This document shows, piece by piece, positions 22,419-35,305 of a stretch of 64,000 nucleotides of DNA. How positions within the stretch are numbered: position 1 is the first letter of the stretch; every line of letters begins with the position of its first letter. The position numbers were made by a program, and so were the translations under genes. The notes beneath the pieces are model-generated. The model was not told the origin of the DNA. It did no database searches and worked only from the letters and a program-made list of their open reading frames with translations. Source of the stretch: Toxorhynchites rutilus septentrionalis (taxonomy: Eukaryota > Arthropoda > Insecta > Diptera > Culicidae); assembly GCF_029784135.1 (NCBI RefSeq), contig NC_073745.1, positions 63,635,218 to 63,699,217 on the forward strand, written 5' to 3'.

Positions 22419-24460
22419 ATCGACTTTACTGCATATTGAAGTGCCTTCTATTCACGTTTTGCGTGTATCGATGTTTAGGTTCACGATGGGTAAACAATGG
22501 AGCCGTCCATTATTGGTGTAACTACTTTTTTGCATCAGAAATCAAGTTTTCGTTTCACTTTATATTAGGGATACCATCTGTCCCGATTTAGCAGGACATG
22601 CCGTAATTAGACTAATTAATTTGAGATGCTTTTGGGGCGTCCTGATTTTTTATAACAAATTCAATTTTGTTAGCGAATAATAGTCAGGGCCTAACAATTT
22701 CGCTCCGATTGACACATCCTCGCTCACTAATATCGCCTTTCAAGTTGCTGCATACTCATGCAGGCTAAAAATAATGCTATATAAATCTCAATCTCAATAA
22801 AAAGTATACCACTTCACCTCTGAACAGCCTTGTTTCGTTTCACGTTCATTTGTTTCATTCTTATTTTGATTAACCAAAGACTCCTGAAGATATATTACTC
22901 AATTTTTGAGGGTTGCTAAAAATGTACGATATAAATTTGGGAGTCATTTTTATGTAGAAAACCACGATTTTAGAGCGTCGGCAGAAAATTCTGTTTAAAT
23001 TCGTTGAAAATTCAACAAGTTGATAAGTTTTTCACTATAAGCGTTCTATATAGGATCTAATGTGTAATACCACGCAGTTTTTCCAATGAAATAAATAGTG
23101 TATTTTATTTTTTTTAAATTTTCAATTTTGACGTAGGATTACGTCTTTCGGGAATATATTGGGGTACAAATAGAAAATCGAAAATCGAGCACATCGTGAA
23201 AATTGTCCAATTTCAAACGCTTATTGCTCAGTCATTTCATGATGGATTGATGAAATTTTTACATCAATCGATTTCGGCAATTCATAACAATTTTTTATAT
23301 TGAATAAAATAATGTATGTCATGAAACTAACTATCGAACAACTGAAAAATCGCAACCCCTATCCTAACGGAAATATCCACTTCTAATTGGTCGAAATTGA
23401 CGACACACGCGGCGGTTTCCTAACAGAGACATCAAAACCAAGCTGCCTGGAGGAAATCGGCATTGCAAATACATGAAAGTAGGGGGAACTTTTGTTCCTA
23501 CCGAAATGTGTTCACTAACAGAGACATCAAAACCAAGCTGCCTGGGGAAAATCGACATTGCAAATACATGAAAGTAGGGGGAGCTTTTGTTCCCACCGAA
23601 ATGTGTTCCCTAACAGAGACATCACAAATGAGAATTTTCCGATCGTGGTTTTAAGGTTTTTCCCGCTGATTAAACAAACTTTTCGTGTATTATGCAGTAA
23701 AGTTCTGTTCGCCTACCAAAGAGGAAAAATTTGATACAGCGAAACTGTAAGTTTGATAACAAAAAATGAAATTAATTGCATTTCAATTTAAGCATGTTGT
23801 GTGGGGTGATATGGACACGTTTTTGGTGGGGTGGGGTCAATCCTGCAGATTTGAGGTTTTTCTTTGGTCTAATTGATTCCGGATGTCGCTGAATTACAAG
23901 AAAAGGATGGGCAGACAACGTTGGAAGAATAAGGAGCTTGAAAGAGCAAAGCAGCCCACAAGAACGGATTTTCTTTGACCAAGCATCAAAAGTGTTTGAA
24001 AATGCTCGAACAACAGTGAAAAAATCCATGCAGAATTCGAGATGGTCTCAATCCAATTTTTCTGGTCTGGAATCTGGCCAAGACACCTGGTATCGATCCC
24101 AGAACACTGTTACTGGCTGTAACATTATTCCAAAATACTTTACATAAACATAAGTATGTGTTTTTCGATAAAACACACATTGGACCAAATTCACCCCACA
24201 GACGGTCCAAATCACCCCGCATCAAATTTTAATGCCCAAAAATCATCTCTTTTATTTTATGATATATTTGGTAGTTTAAAGCTTGATATAATGATTAAAC
24301 ATTATTGATTGAGAGAAAACAAGTGTAGCTATACTATACAATGTAACATTTTTTATTTGAACCGAATTGGTTTGGAAACATTAGGCGATTAGTTTAGGTG
24401 GTCCGAATTCCCCCCTTTTCCCCTACTTCTACCAATACTCGACATTATAATATCACATAA
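22419..24460. other. Intronic stretch with a 95-bp tandem repeat and decayed repeat
   Basis: Besides the tandem repeat at 23420-23630 this holds a region (about 23800-24430) bounded by phrases such as GTGTGGGGTGATATGGACAC and TCACCCCACAGACGG, reading like a diverged repeat with mirrored ends. A small frame at 23938-24147 lies within it and has no recognisable domain. No gene supported. Confidence 0.35.
23420..23630. repeat. 95-bp tandem repeat, just over two units
   Basis: CTAACAGAGACATCAAAACC begins at 23420 and again at 23515, with a third partial unit at 23610, so the period is exactly 95 bp. The units differ by a few substitutions. No coding role is evident; the overlapping minus-strand frame simply reads the repeat. 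Confidence 0.9.
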
Positions 24461-25160
24461 CTTTCAGACACAATTCTCGTGCAAAAATGTTCATCCACTT
24501 GCAAATAACATGTTACTCCGTTACATGGAATAAATGTATGATACAGAAAACATGAAAGAAAGAAGATTTTTTATATAGATAGAAAACGATAGAGGAGTGC
24601 GTTTTAACACATTAAAATCCATTTCCACTTTCGAACAAAAATCAATTTCGTTTCCAGAGGAAGAAGGGGTGTCATACCATCATAGAAACATTTCTCGTAC
24701 TCAAAAATCCTCACATCCCAAATTTGGCTACATTTGCTTGATCAGTTCTCGAGTCATGCAGAAATTTGTGTTCCATTTATATGGCAGACCCCCCTAAGAA
24801 AGGGGCCCTAAAACCTCGATATGCCTAATTTGATTCCATTTGCTTGAATAATTCTCGAATAATGCAGAAATTTGTGTTTCATTTGTATGGCAGACCCCCC
24901 CCCCCTTAGAGAGGGGGGTGGAGAGTCTAACTACCATAGAAACATTTATTGCACCCTTAAACCTCAATATGCCTGATTTGGTTTCATTTGCTTGAATAAT
25001 TCTCGAGTAATGTAGAAATTTGTGTTTAAATTGTATGGCAGCCCCCCCTTAGAGAGGGGGGAGGGGTCTCAAACTATCATGAAAACCTTCCCCGGCCCCA
25101 AAAACCCCTACATACCAATTTTCATGTTGATCGGTTCAGTAGTTTCCGAATCCATAAGAA
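24461..25160 (+). repeat. Dispersed repeat family D1, copy 1
   Basis: It matches 38722-40114: CAGACACAATTCTCGT near the start, repeated internal units with AATGCAGAAATTTGTGTTT and CCCCCCTTAGAGAGGGGGG, and a tail with TTTTCATGTTGATCGGTTCA and AGTAGTTTCCGAATCCATAA leading into CAGACAGAC. The internal unit is present about three times (near 24740, 24860 and 25010). The start seen in copy 2 (CTAGCTGACCCGGC) is missing here, so this copy is 5'-truncated. The element class is uncertain; repeats with these termini are widespread in arthropods. Confidence 0.7.
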
Positions 25161-25939
25161 TCAGACAGACAAAAAGACAGAAGGACAGAAGGACAGAAAG
25201 ACAGAAAGACAGAAAGACAGAAAGACAGAAAGACAGAAAGACAGAAAGACAGAAAGACAGAAAGACAGAAAGACAGAAAGACAGAAAGACAGAAAGACAG
25301 AAAGACAGAAAGACAGAAAGACAGAAAGACAGAAAGACAGAAAGACAGAAAGACAGAAAGACAGAAAGACAGAAAGACAGAAAGACAGAAAGACAGAAAG
25401 ACAGAAAGACAGAAAGACAGAAAGACAGAAAGACAGAAAGACAGAAAGACAGAAAGACAGAAAGACAGAAAGACAGAAAGACAGAAAGACAGAAAGACAG
25501 AAAGACAGAAAGAGACAGAAAGACAGAAAGACAGAAAGACAGAAAGACAGAAAGACAGAAAGACAGAAAGACAGAAAGACAGAAAGACAGAAAGACAAAA
25601 GGACAAAAAGACAGAAAGACAGAAAGACAGAAAGACAGAAAGTCAGAAAGACAGAAAGACAGAAAGACAGAAAGACAGAAAGACAGAAAGACAGAAAGAC
25701 AGAAAGACAGAAAGACAGAAAGACAGAAAGACAGAAAGACAGAAAGACAGAAAGACAGAAAGACAGAAATACAGAAAGACAGAAAGACAAAAAGACAGAA
25801 AGGCAGAAAGACAGAAAGACAGAAAGACAGAAAGACAGAAAGACAGAAACACAGAAAGACAGAAAGACAGAAAGTTAGAAAGACAAAAAGACACAAAGAC
25901 AAAAAGACAGAAAGACAGAAAGACAGAGACAGACAGACA
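25161..25939 (+). repeat. (AGAAAGAC)n octamer array, about 780 bp
   Basis: A nearly pure 8-bp tandem array of about 95 units, with variants clustered towards the right end (AAAAAGAC, AGAAAGTC, AGAAATAC, AGGCAGAA). It starts exactly in the CAGACAGACAAAAAGACAG tail of the D1 repeat and ends in CAGACAGACATCACTCC. The very long open frames on both strands are products of the 8-bp period and not genes. Confidence 0.95.
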
Positions 25940-25944
25940 TCACT

Positions 25945-26065
<121 letters not shown>

Positions 26066-26379
26066 TTTTCCAATTTACTCCATCATTCTAATTTGGATGA
26101 AGACGAACACAACGATATAAAGACAGTTCAAAACTGATCATCCATCATCCTGATCATCATAAGCACCATTCAGCATTTAAGCCGCTCTGCTTACATTTTT
26201 GCGTTTGTCTAATAAAAAATACAGCACCAAGTTTTATGTTATAATTGTTTTCTTCCATTATCCATTCTCAAAACATCACATTATCTCAAAACTGAATGGA
26301 CCCAAACATAGAACGACAAACGATTCTCATTGCGAAATGTCACCTTTTGAATCCACAAATCTTCAATAATGCTGCGAGA

Positions 26380-27430
26380 AACGAGAGGAGATCTAATGCC
26401 ACTTGGAGCAATTCCAAATGAAATCGACAAATAACAAAACATGAGTATTTTTAGTTCGAATGAAAGTTTGGGTTGTAGGAAATATGATATTTTTCCACAA
26501 CAATTGCGAATTTTTTGACTCAAGTGTAACTTTTGAAAAGGGCGTATAGTTTTTATTAAGAGAAGTTTTTGATAATTTATGTCCCAAAAACTATGAGTCG
26601 TAGAAAGAGTTATAGAGTATTGATGTTAAAACGTAAAGAAATATACACTGAGAAAAAAAGGTAATTTTTTGTTTTATTTACAAAATAAAACACTAATTTG
26701 CAATATCTAAAACATGTTTTTTTTTTATTTTTCATATAAAATAGAAGTCATGTAGAAAATTAAAAAAATTAGTCCAAGATGGTAAAACTATTTTTGACGA
26801 ACTTTGTGGAGCATCGAATTTTTATGAATTTTCGAAACTTCTTATTTTTGTATGTGAACAATAATTTTTAGCCACAAATTATGAACCCTGATGTGATTTG
26901 AAATAAAAAAGCTCTTTATCAATCTTCTTCATTCTTGAGATATTTGAAAAAACATTTCTAACTTATTGTCTTTTTTAATTGTAATATATATAAATATTTA
27001 TATAAATATGTATTTTTATTTCTTTTAATTATTTTTTTTATATAAAATAGAAGTCATGTAAAAAAATTAAAAAATCCAAGACTATTTTTAACGAACTTTG
27101 TGGAACATCGATACGTCCTATTCAAAAGTTACACTTGAGTCAAAAAAACTTATTTGCTGTGGAAAACTCATATTTTCTCCAACTCAGATTTCATCAATAC
27201 GAAACTATTTAGTGATCACATTGTGAATGTGTTTTATCGCAGATACTCTTTTCTGTTATGGTCAGGGGTACTAATCTAGTGATTACAAGTAATAGCCATG
27301 AGCCAAACAACAGTATTTGAAATTTACATTGAAAAATGGGTTCATATTATACCGCACAAAAATGACGAATTTTATACCAACTCGAATGTACATTGGCAGC
27401 ACCATCTCAGAATGAAGTGAAACCTTGTGG
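26380..27430. repeat. Foldback-type repeat, family F relative
   Basis: GACTCAAGTGTAACTTTTGA (about 26517) reappears inverted as TCAAAAGTTACACTTGAGTC (about 27122). A direct repeat of about 85 bp is also present (ATAGAAGTCATGTAGAAAAT near 26740 and its match near 27045). The right end (27363-27410) carries TTGGCAGCACCATCTCAGA, the terminal block of the element at 192-1668. A further diverged copy lies at about 62950-63320. No coding capacity. Confidence 0.55.
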
Positions 27431-28550
27431 GTTTATAAAAAATTTCTAACTCAAGAACTGTAAGACGTTAAAAACAGAAAGTGGTTTAAACCTGTGGTTT
27501 AACCGTAAGGTTGGTTGACGCAGGACTATCGTTGATTTAGTGATCATTTCTTTGAAGTTGAATCAGAATCCGTTCAAAATGAATGAATAAATGAATATTT
27601 GGGGGAATTCTAAAACGAGAGCGTTACGTTGGAGGCACAAGGTTTTATGCATCCAATATTGGATACGAAAATATTCTACTAATGGGGAAGAATCTTCTGT
27701 TAATTGCACTTGATTAATAACTCACAAAACAAAATGGTTTTGGTCGCATTATTATGTGAATAGAAAACATTAAGAAAAAACTCTTCCGCTTGAATGTAAT
27801 TTTCAATTCCAAGGGGAACTGGTATATTATTTTTCAGCAACGATGACATCTTTCCGGATTCTTTTCGATGCTCGATAACCACCAAACGAAAAGAGTAGCG
27901 CGCGTTTGTGTGTTTGTGGGGCGGCTGCTCCGATGACTCGGGTGGAATTTTCGATTCTGCTACTTTCTTGTTCTTTTAAGTGGCATCACACTCCTCCCGA
28001 TAGATTACCTTCTGGCCTAAGGGGCACAAAAAATATGCTCCAATCGCTGGTCAAATATAACTGAGTGAATTTCCGAGCGGCGCTCGCTCATATTCCGATT
28101 GGTGATTTCAATATTTCAATAGGTTTTGAAAGCAATGTTAAGGCTATTGGAACAAGTTTTGTGATCAAAATAACTAGGAAATTATTTGAATTTTCAATTC
28201 TAAAAACATTGCGTGAACAGATCATATAATAATCTACAAATCATTTACCGATTTATCGGAAGAAGGGCATTTCTACAGGAAAAGCGTCTTTCTAACAACA
28301 ACTTTTCCAATCGCTACAAAAAAAATCGCTTGAAAAATCGCTACAAACGTTTTTGTGTGTAAATTCTCGCGATTGACATACTTTGCAAAGTTTTGTGACA
28401 TGTTTAGAAACATGTCAATCCCGAGAATTTACACACAAAAATGTTACGAGTAAAACATAAGTTTTTCAGGAGTCTCCATGAAAAATGCCATATATTTTAT
28501 AAAGAGAGATAAAGTTTGCGCATTTCACAAAAGTTCACAGTTCACACTTC
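27431..28550. other. Intronic sequence with a short hairpin
   Basis: Mostly unique. At about 28352-28443 TTTTTGTGTGTAAATTCTCG and its inverted copy CGAGAATTTACACACAAAAA enclose a small loop containing GACATGTTTAGAAACATGTC, itself a palindrome. Related phrases occur at 800-850 inside foldback F. No gene recognised. Confidence 0.45.
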
Positions 28551-29440
28551 ACGGGTCGGACTCGATTATCCGGGTTTCGATTATCCGGAGTATTTTGTTT
28601 TTGATTTTCGGAAATTTTGAAATAATTAGTATAATAATTCCATATTGAATAGTCAATATGGGTATCAAATGAAAGGGCTTGACTAGTAGAACACAGTTAT
28701 ATATGGAAAATGCGAATCCAAGATGGCGCCCACTACAAAATAGCGGATTACATATTTTCTCAGAACTCCATCAATATGGGTATCAAATGAAAGGGATTCA
28801 CTAGTAGAACATAGTTATTTACGAAAAATGCAAATCCACAATGGCGGCTACTACAAAATGGCGGATTATACATTTTCTTAGAACCTCACCAATATGGATA
28901 TCAAATGAAAGGGATTAACTAGTAAACACAGTTATTTATGAAAAATGCAAATCCAAAATGGCCACCACCACAAAATGGCGCCATATTTTTTTTCAAAGCC
29001 CCATCAATATGGGTTTCGAATGAAAGTGCTCGACTGGTAGAACACACTAGATCATAAAAAAATCCAAATCCAAGATGGCCGCAGTTCCCATATAAACAAT
29101 TACTTTTTAATTATTTCATTCAGCTTTCCCTGTTTGTACGTATGTTTGAGTGTTTGTAGGATTGTCCCACATTAATTGAAATTTTACCCCGTTCCTGATC
29201 ACTCATTGATTTGAAATTTGAAACATACCTTTAATTCTACTGCCATTATAAAACTGCATATTCCATGATCTTGAAAATGACTTGACTTGGAGAATACACT
29301 ACATTATGAACAACATAAAATCGAAAAGGTCGCCGCCACAAAATGATCGACTATGTATTTTTTGCAATCCCCTCAACATTGGTATCAAATGAAATGATTT
29401 GAGTAATAGAATACAGTAAAATGCTTTTATTAATGCTGAT
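28551..29440 (+). repeat. Dispersed repeat family R, copy 2, with pogo-like left end
   Basis: It begins GGGTCGGACTCGATTATCCG, almost the terminus of the pogo-like MITEs, then runs through TTTTCGGAAATTTTGAAATA into the tandem units. The unit anchor (GTATCAAATGAAAGG) recurs at about 28662, 28780 and 28898, a period of 118 bp, with AAGATGGCG and AAAATGGC motifs in each. The tail (29095-29440) matches the leader block of copy 1 and the AATACAGTA segment. The terminal hairpin is absent. Confidence 0.8.
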
Positions 29441-32400
29441 TACTATTAATGTTTGTGTGCACTGATAAAGTTGATATCATGCTTATAAGCAATCAAAATG
29501 CTGATAAACTGCTATTTGGAATTAGAGATGCTGAATTGTTGCCATTATGTGTGGGCTACATGTTAAAGTTCGTGGTTACTCGGGTAGTCTTCTAGAGCAA
29601 ATTGAGCGAACCAAAAATCGTCAATGATTTTTTTAATGAAATTTTTAAAGAAACTCACGTGCTCCAGCGTGAAAAAAAAACGGAAAAAGCTCGAAAAAAT
29701 ATGTAGAATCGTATAAAAAAATGGCAACAATTGCCCATAAGCCTGGCCAGTACTGCATATCAATTTATGGTTTGTAAAATTCAATTTCAACAATAATCGA
29801 GCACATGCTTCAACAGATTCTCATCAGTTTCAACAGACAATACTGATAAAGTGTACAGTCTTCAAGCTAACGCTGTGTAAATTCGCTCTCACACTACCGG
29901 GCAACCCAGCTATTATTGTTGAAAATTGCAAAGCCACATTAATGAGCGATTTCAGAATGGAAGGAAAAACCAATTTCCGCCTCCCGCACGCTCATAAACG
30001 TGCATTTATTGCCTTCAATAAAGTATAAAACCGACTCAATAAAGATAGAAAAAATCTCACCGTCAGCTTCTCTCGAAGGCCTCTGGTCCCCATTTATTTC
30101 CCATGCCACCATCCGGACCCGGATCCGGTCAATCCTACGACGGAACCATAAAAAGTATTATTTTTGGTCAATTGCCGCATCGATCACCTCGTCGAAGCCC
30201 AAGGTTCTACAATGTTGATCCAATGGATTTTGGTTTGAGTTTGAGAGTTGTGTGATAGATATAGATATATCGCAATATAAGAGACCCGGGAGATTTCCAA
30301 TCATTTCGGCACATTAAAATCAGTGAATTGGCCATTTGAGATTCCATCAATTTCGTTCCAACGGACGGCGGGGGAAGGATACAGACGCAGATTTTGCTGA
30401 ATTATCCCGCTCACGGAGCGCGACAAAGATTGCAGTTTTATGACACATTCCTTGAATTGCTTTTTTTTCTTTCCAATTTTGTCTTTCTTCCTGCACACTC
30501 ACCGCGTCCATATATAACTTTTGGGAATCCAATCCGGACACGTTCCGATGTCCGGCCGAAGTGTGCATGACCAAAAGAAGAAGAAAAAAAGATAGAACCG
30601 GACAAAATACCCCAATTGATCGACACGCACGGCAAAAGGATTGCGTGTGTTCCGGGAAGATTTTTTTTGCACCAAACATTTTCCGAAAGTTTCACGTGCT
30701 TGATATCCTGATCTCGAAGTTAGTCGCTCGGAAAAAAATATAAGCTCGTTAGAAGGGTGTTCTTCGTGGTGTGATGATTCTAATTTAAAGTTTCATTCAC
30801 CAGACCCGAATACCAGACTCTCTCTCGGGAAGGCAAGCAATTAGATCAACTATGTAGCGGAAACTACGAAAAAAGTTATATTCTGAGTTATGAAGAATAC
30901 GTTGCATCCCTTCAAACTTGAGCTTAGAATTTATTTTTGTGAATAAGATTCTGACCAGATTGTTGGTTAATCGAATAATCCAATCAGTAACACTTTTTAC
31001 TGAATCCCATCGCTGGTCCCTTCTGTGATATTTATCTCAGAGATTTTTCTATCATCGCAATACCCTCTTTCAAGGACTATCAGAGGCTGATGACAGGAAG
31101 CGTTATTTGCATAATCGCTCCGGCTTTCCTCGCTCCTCGAGCGATAACAAACCACACTTCAACCTTCCCAGCGGGAAAACCAAATCCGTTTGGGGACCCG
31201 TCTATTTTTGGTGGGTGCACTTTTGCAGCACTCTCATGCAGTTGGAATCCGGCGCGCATCGAGCGTAAAGTTCTAAATAGTTGAAATTCTCGTCGCTCAA
31301 AATTTTCGCCTGCATTTCGCGACTTGCTGCTGCTGCTGCTAGTCGACACGCTTTCAATCCGTTCAGACGCGAGCGCATCATCACCATCACCGCCATTGCA
31401 ATAAGAAATTCGCGAAACACAAAAACACGCTGCAATTCATGAAGATTGAGCGCGCGGCAGCTCAATTTAATCAACAATAACAACGAGGTTATTACTCTGC
31501 ACTTTGTTATTGCGGACACTTTGGTTGCTTGCTTGTGAAGAAGAGCAATATCATTGGAATGAATTAACAAAGACGTCCCATTTTTTGGCATTATGCGCAC
31601 TTAAATATATTTAAAAAATAAAAAGGAGCTAAGTAAATAATTGTTATATTTAAACATTCATGCCATGTTTCAGCTTGAAGGTCGTTCGTTGTTTTTCAGG
31701 ACGGTGTTTTTTTACAATTGAGTGAAATATGAATAAACGTTAAAATACATACCACTAATAATTACTTTAAAGAATAAAAAGTGACCTGAAGTTGACCCAT
31801 AAACATGTTTCAGTAGCCCAAAAACTACTTTCAGAGCAAACTATTTAAATAAAAAAAAAAATCAATAAATATGGATACCTGCTTGAAAACCTATCTCAGC
31901 CATAGATTAATTTGTTGATGCATGTCTTAGACTGACAGTAAAAACTCTACAACTAATGTGGTCATCATGTCAAATCCCATTTTTTTAATTTTGCTACCGT
32001 GTGCAGAAGATGTGCAAAACTTTACGTCTCAGGATATGCAAGAAGCAAGCATAGTACAGAGCAAGCACTGACGCGCAAAAGCAAAGCAAAAGGAAAACAT
32101 ACTAAATAAGACGTACCGCGTCGATGCTCATGCCGTGAGAAAGACCACTTTGCAAGTCTTAGCATTGTTTCCGAGTTTAATGAGGTGTCATTCGGAAGAT
32201 AAAAGATATGCGAATGATGTTTGTTAATTGTTTACCCAAAAACTTCTTTTCAGTGGCTTATAAACTGTATCGACAGCAAACTATTGAAACAACAAAAATC
32301 CAGAAATATGGACACCTGTTTTTAGATCCACTTAGTCTCGAATGCTCTCAATGACTGATGCATGTCGTTAGCTGGGAGCAATAATATTACAAATATTTTG

Positions 32401-32915
32401 CTCCCCCTGACCAATCCCGTTTCCGGTTTGCTACCGTGTTGAACGAACGTGACGGACTAACATGTATCATTCATCTTCAGCTGCCTCTAAAAAGCCGGTT
32501 AAACCTTATTACTTCTTTCCAGGGCCACCAACAAGTTCCAAAATGTATTTGAATTTTATGTATTTCCTTCTATAAAAGATAATTCCATTCTTATACTCAT
32601 CCACTCATCCACATACAAGAATAACTCTCAGCAATCTTTCTATTCCAATCTTTCCCATGTATATTCATTCATTGAGAAAGAAAATCTCAAGGAAATAATT
32701 GATAATCCAATGCACAATGGTCCAGGAGATGCATTTAAGTGGAAATTAACATTTAGAGCTCGACAGTTATTCTCTAGACAAAAACTGTCATAGACAAAGT
32801 TGTTACATATGATAGAGCGCTCATTCTCATGTTATCAAAAACAGGATGACCAAACTTGTCGATGAAATAAAAAATATAACTTTCTTATTTTTATGAATAG
32901 AGGTAAACATAGTTC
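29441..32915. other. Intronic sequence, no gene recognised
   Basis: Unique or low-copy DNA. The section 29950-31600 is more GC-balanced and complex, with overlapping short frames on both strands (for example 31202-31600 minus) that match nothing I know. About 31803-32003 and 32238-32448 are imperfect direct copies (shared AGCAAACTATT, ATATGGATACCTG/ATATGGACACCTG and TTTGCTACCGTGT blocks), so a roughly 435-bp tandem duplication or two copies of one repeat. No RNA gene seen. Confidence 0.4.
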
Positions 32916-32926
32916 GACAATATTGT

Positions 32927-34628
32927 TTTTATTTATTTATAATGATACTACATCCCATTGAGAGATTAGATCTTCTTCACAATTTTTCGCCAATAATCCC
33001 GATCCATGGCTGCAGTTCTCCAACTCCCGGCTGCACCGATTCTTGCCAAGTCCTGCTCCACCTGGTCCAACCACCTCGCTCGCTGGGCTCCTCTCCTTCT
33101 TGTTCCTACCGGATTCGATGCGAACACCATCTTTGCAGGGCTGCTGTCCGGCAATCTTGCAACATGCCCTGCCCATCGCACTCGTCCAGCCTTGGCGACT
33201 TTCTGAATGCTGGGTTCGCCGTAGAGTTGCGCCAGTTCGTGGTTCATTCTCCTTCTCCATACTCCGCTTTCCTGTACACCACCGTATATTGTTCTGAGCA
33301 CTCGGCGTTCGAAAACTCCAAGCGCTTGTGAGTCCTCTTCAAGCATCGTCCATGCTTCGTGCCCATAGAGAACAACCGGTCGAATTAGGGATTTGTACAT
33401 GGTACACTTCGTACGGGGTCGGAGTTTGTTGGACCTCAAGGATTTGCGGAGCCCATAGTAGGCTCGACTTCCATTGACAATGCGTCTTCGAATTTCACGG
33501 CTGTTGTTGTTGTCAGTTGTTATCAACGAGCCAAGGTAGACAAATTCCTCTACCACCTCGAGCTCGTCGCCGTCGATCACAACACTACTACCAAGAAGAA
33601 CTCTGTTGCGATCAGTCCCTCCTGCTAGCATGAATTTAGTCTTAGACGCATTGATCCCAAGCCCAATCAGCACTGCTTCGTGTTTCAGTCGGGTATACAA
33701 GTCGGCTACCGTCGCATGTGTTCTTCCGATTATGTCCACGTCGTCGGCGAAGCAGATAAACTGACTAGACTTGTTGAAAATCGTGCCCCGCATGTTGAAG
33801 CCCGCTCTCCGCATAACACCTTCCAGCGCCACGTTGAAACGCAGACAGGAGATTCCATCGCCTTGTCGAAGTCCCCTGTGAGACTCAAATGATTCCGACA
33901 GCTCACCTGAGATCCGCACACTGCACCGCACACCGTTCATCGTTGCCTGAATCAGTCTTGTCAGCTTTCGGGGAAACCCGTGTTCGTCCATGATCCTCCA
34001 TAGCTGTCGTCGGTCGATTGTATCATATGCGGCCTTGAAGTAGACGAAGATGTGGTGTGTAGGGACCTGATACTCGCGGCACATTTGGAGGATCTGCCGC
34101 AGTGTAAAAATCTGATCCGTCGTCGAGCAACCGGACATGAATCCGGCCTGATAACTTCCCACAAATCTACTTACTATTGGCGATAGGCGGCGGAAGAGGA
34201 TCTGAGACAAAACTTTGTAGGCACCATTCAGGATTGTGATGGCCCTGATCCTGACTATCAACCGGTGCATACACTCTACAAGTTTTCTCGGCCCTCCCTT
34301 GAAGAGCTCTGCTACGAGGCCATCCTTACCAGCTGCTTTGTGGCTCTTGAGCTGATTAATGGCCTCCTTAACTTCACCCATCGTCGGGGGTGGTACGTCG
34401 TCGTTGTTCATTGCACCGGTGTAGTCCTCCAAGCGCCGTCTAGGTCTCCTGTCTGCGCGCTGTTCAGGTGTTCATCGTAGTGCTGCCTCCACCTTTCGAT
34501 CACATCGCGTTCGTTCGTCAAGATGCCTCCTTCCTTGTTTCTGCACATTTCGGCCCGCGGCACAAAGCCTTTGTGCGAGGCGTTTAGTTTCTTGAAGAAC
34601 TTCCGCGATTCTCGAGAACGATAAAGCA
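32927..34628 (-). mobile_element. 5'-truncated RTE-like LINE insertion
   Basis: The insertion is bounded by the 11-bp direct repeat GACAATATTGT at 32916-32926 and 34629-34639, a target-site duplication. The minus-strand 3' end is an ATAAATAAATAAAAA-type tail at 32927-32940. It is truncated at the 5' end, as expected for target-primed reverse transcription. The encoded protein is described in the next entry. Confidence 0.9.
32966..34622 (-). pseudogene. Reverse transcriptase of an RTE-type LINE, defective
   Basis: The main frame (34432 down to 32966, 488 codons) has reverse transcriptase motifs: KAAGKDGLVAELFK, RGLRQGDG near residue 187 and the FADD active-site box near residue 228, followed by the thumb and the C-terminal GRVRWAGHVARLP region typical of RTE-like proteins. 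Upstream, 34440-34622 continues the protein in another frame (SRKFFKKLNASHKG), so there is a frameshift near 34435. Between LIVRI and RAITILN about 30 residues normally present are missing without loss of frame. The motif A aspartate is Tyr (IFVYFKAAYD, residue 131), which should abolish polymerase activity. The endonuclease domain is absent. Assignment to the RTE clade is by recognisable phrases, not a tree. Confidence 0.85.
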
Positions 34629-34639
34629 GACAATATTGT

Positions 34640-35305
34640 AGTCACAGTTATTTGAGACATCTTTGTAGAACAACATTTTTTTCTATCTCTTGAAATAATC
34701 GATATAGCGTCTTTTTTCTAAGTCACGTTAGGGTCACCATGAAAAATCTGTTTCCTTACTCTAACTTTTATAATTCAAATTCTACATGCAAACTGTCTTC
34801 GGAAGATTTTTAGAGCCTACTAATACAAACATTTTGCGATGCAGAACTAAGGGGGAACTATCAGAACTATCTCGAACGGCGTTCCGAAATATAATTTCAG
34901 AGCAGTTAAAACTCGTACATATGAAATGAAAGAGATGCAATCGAATACGTCATTTCTGGTCGTCGATTGTATTTTAGTGGAAATGACTCGAACATTTATA
35001 TAGAAATATGGTTCAGTGCAACGCTTTTAGGTAATCAAATAACATGAAGTAAGAATTTTCATTTTAATTTTACCAATTTAAAGATGCTTTTAGGCCTGCT
35101 GATCTGGTAGAGATTTATTTGCTTCCCTAAATCACCATATCACCACCAGACGTCGACACTATACATACGACATCACGGAACTTGATATGTCAAATTCTTA
35201 ATACGATGTGGTATGGCCTCAATCACGATCTAATATGAGTTAATATTATGAATAACCATAATTGGAGCCGATATATATACATCGAAGACAATTTTTGATG
35301 ATATA
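34640..35305. other. Intronic sequence with a dispersed repeat
   Basis: About 34850-35240 is similar to 38510-38720 (shared CACCAGACGTCG, GATCTAA and GAGCAGTT phrases), two diverged copies of one repeat. No gene recognised. Confidence 0.45.

Noticed and set aside
31202..31600. 132-codon minus-strand frame
   Set aside because: No recognisable domain; overlapping frames on both strands; kept only as unique intronic sequence.
32942..33331. Plus-strand frames of 129, 84 and 66 codons
   Set aside because: Antisense to the LINE reverse transcriptase frame, which explains the region.
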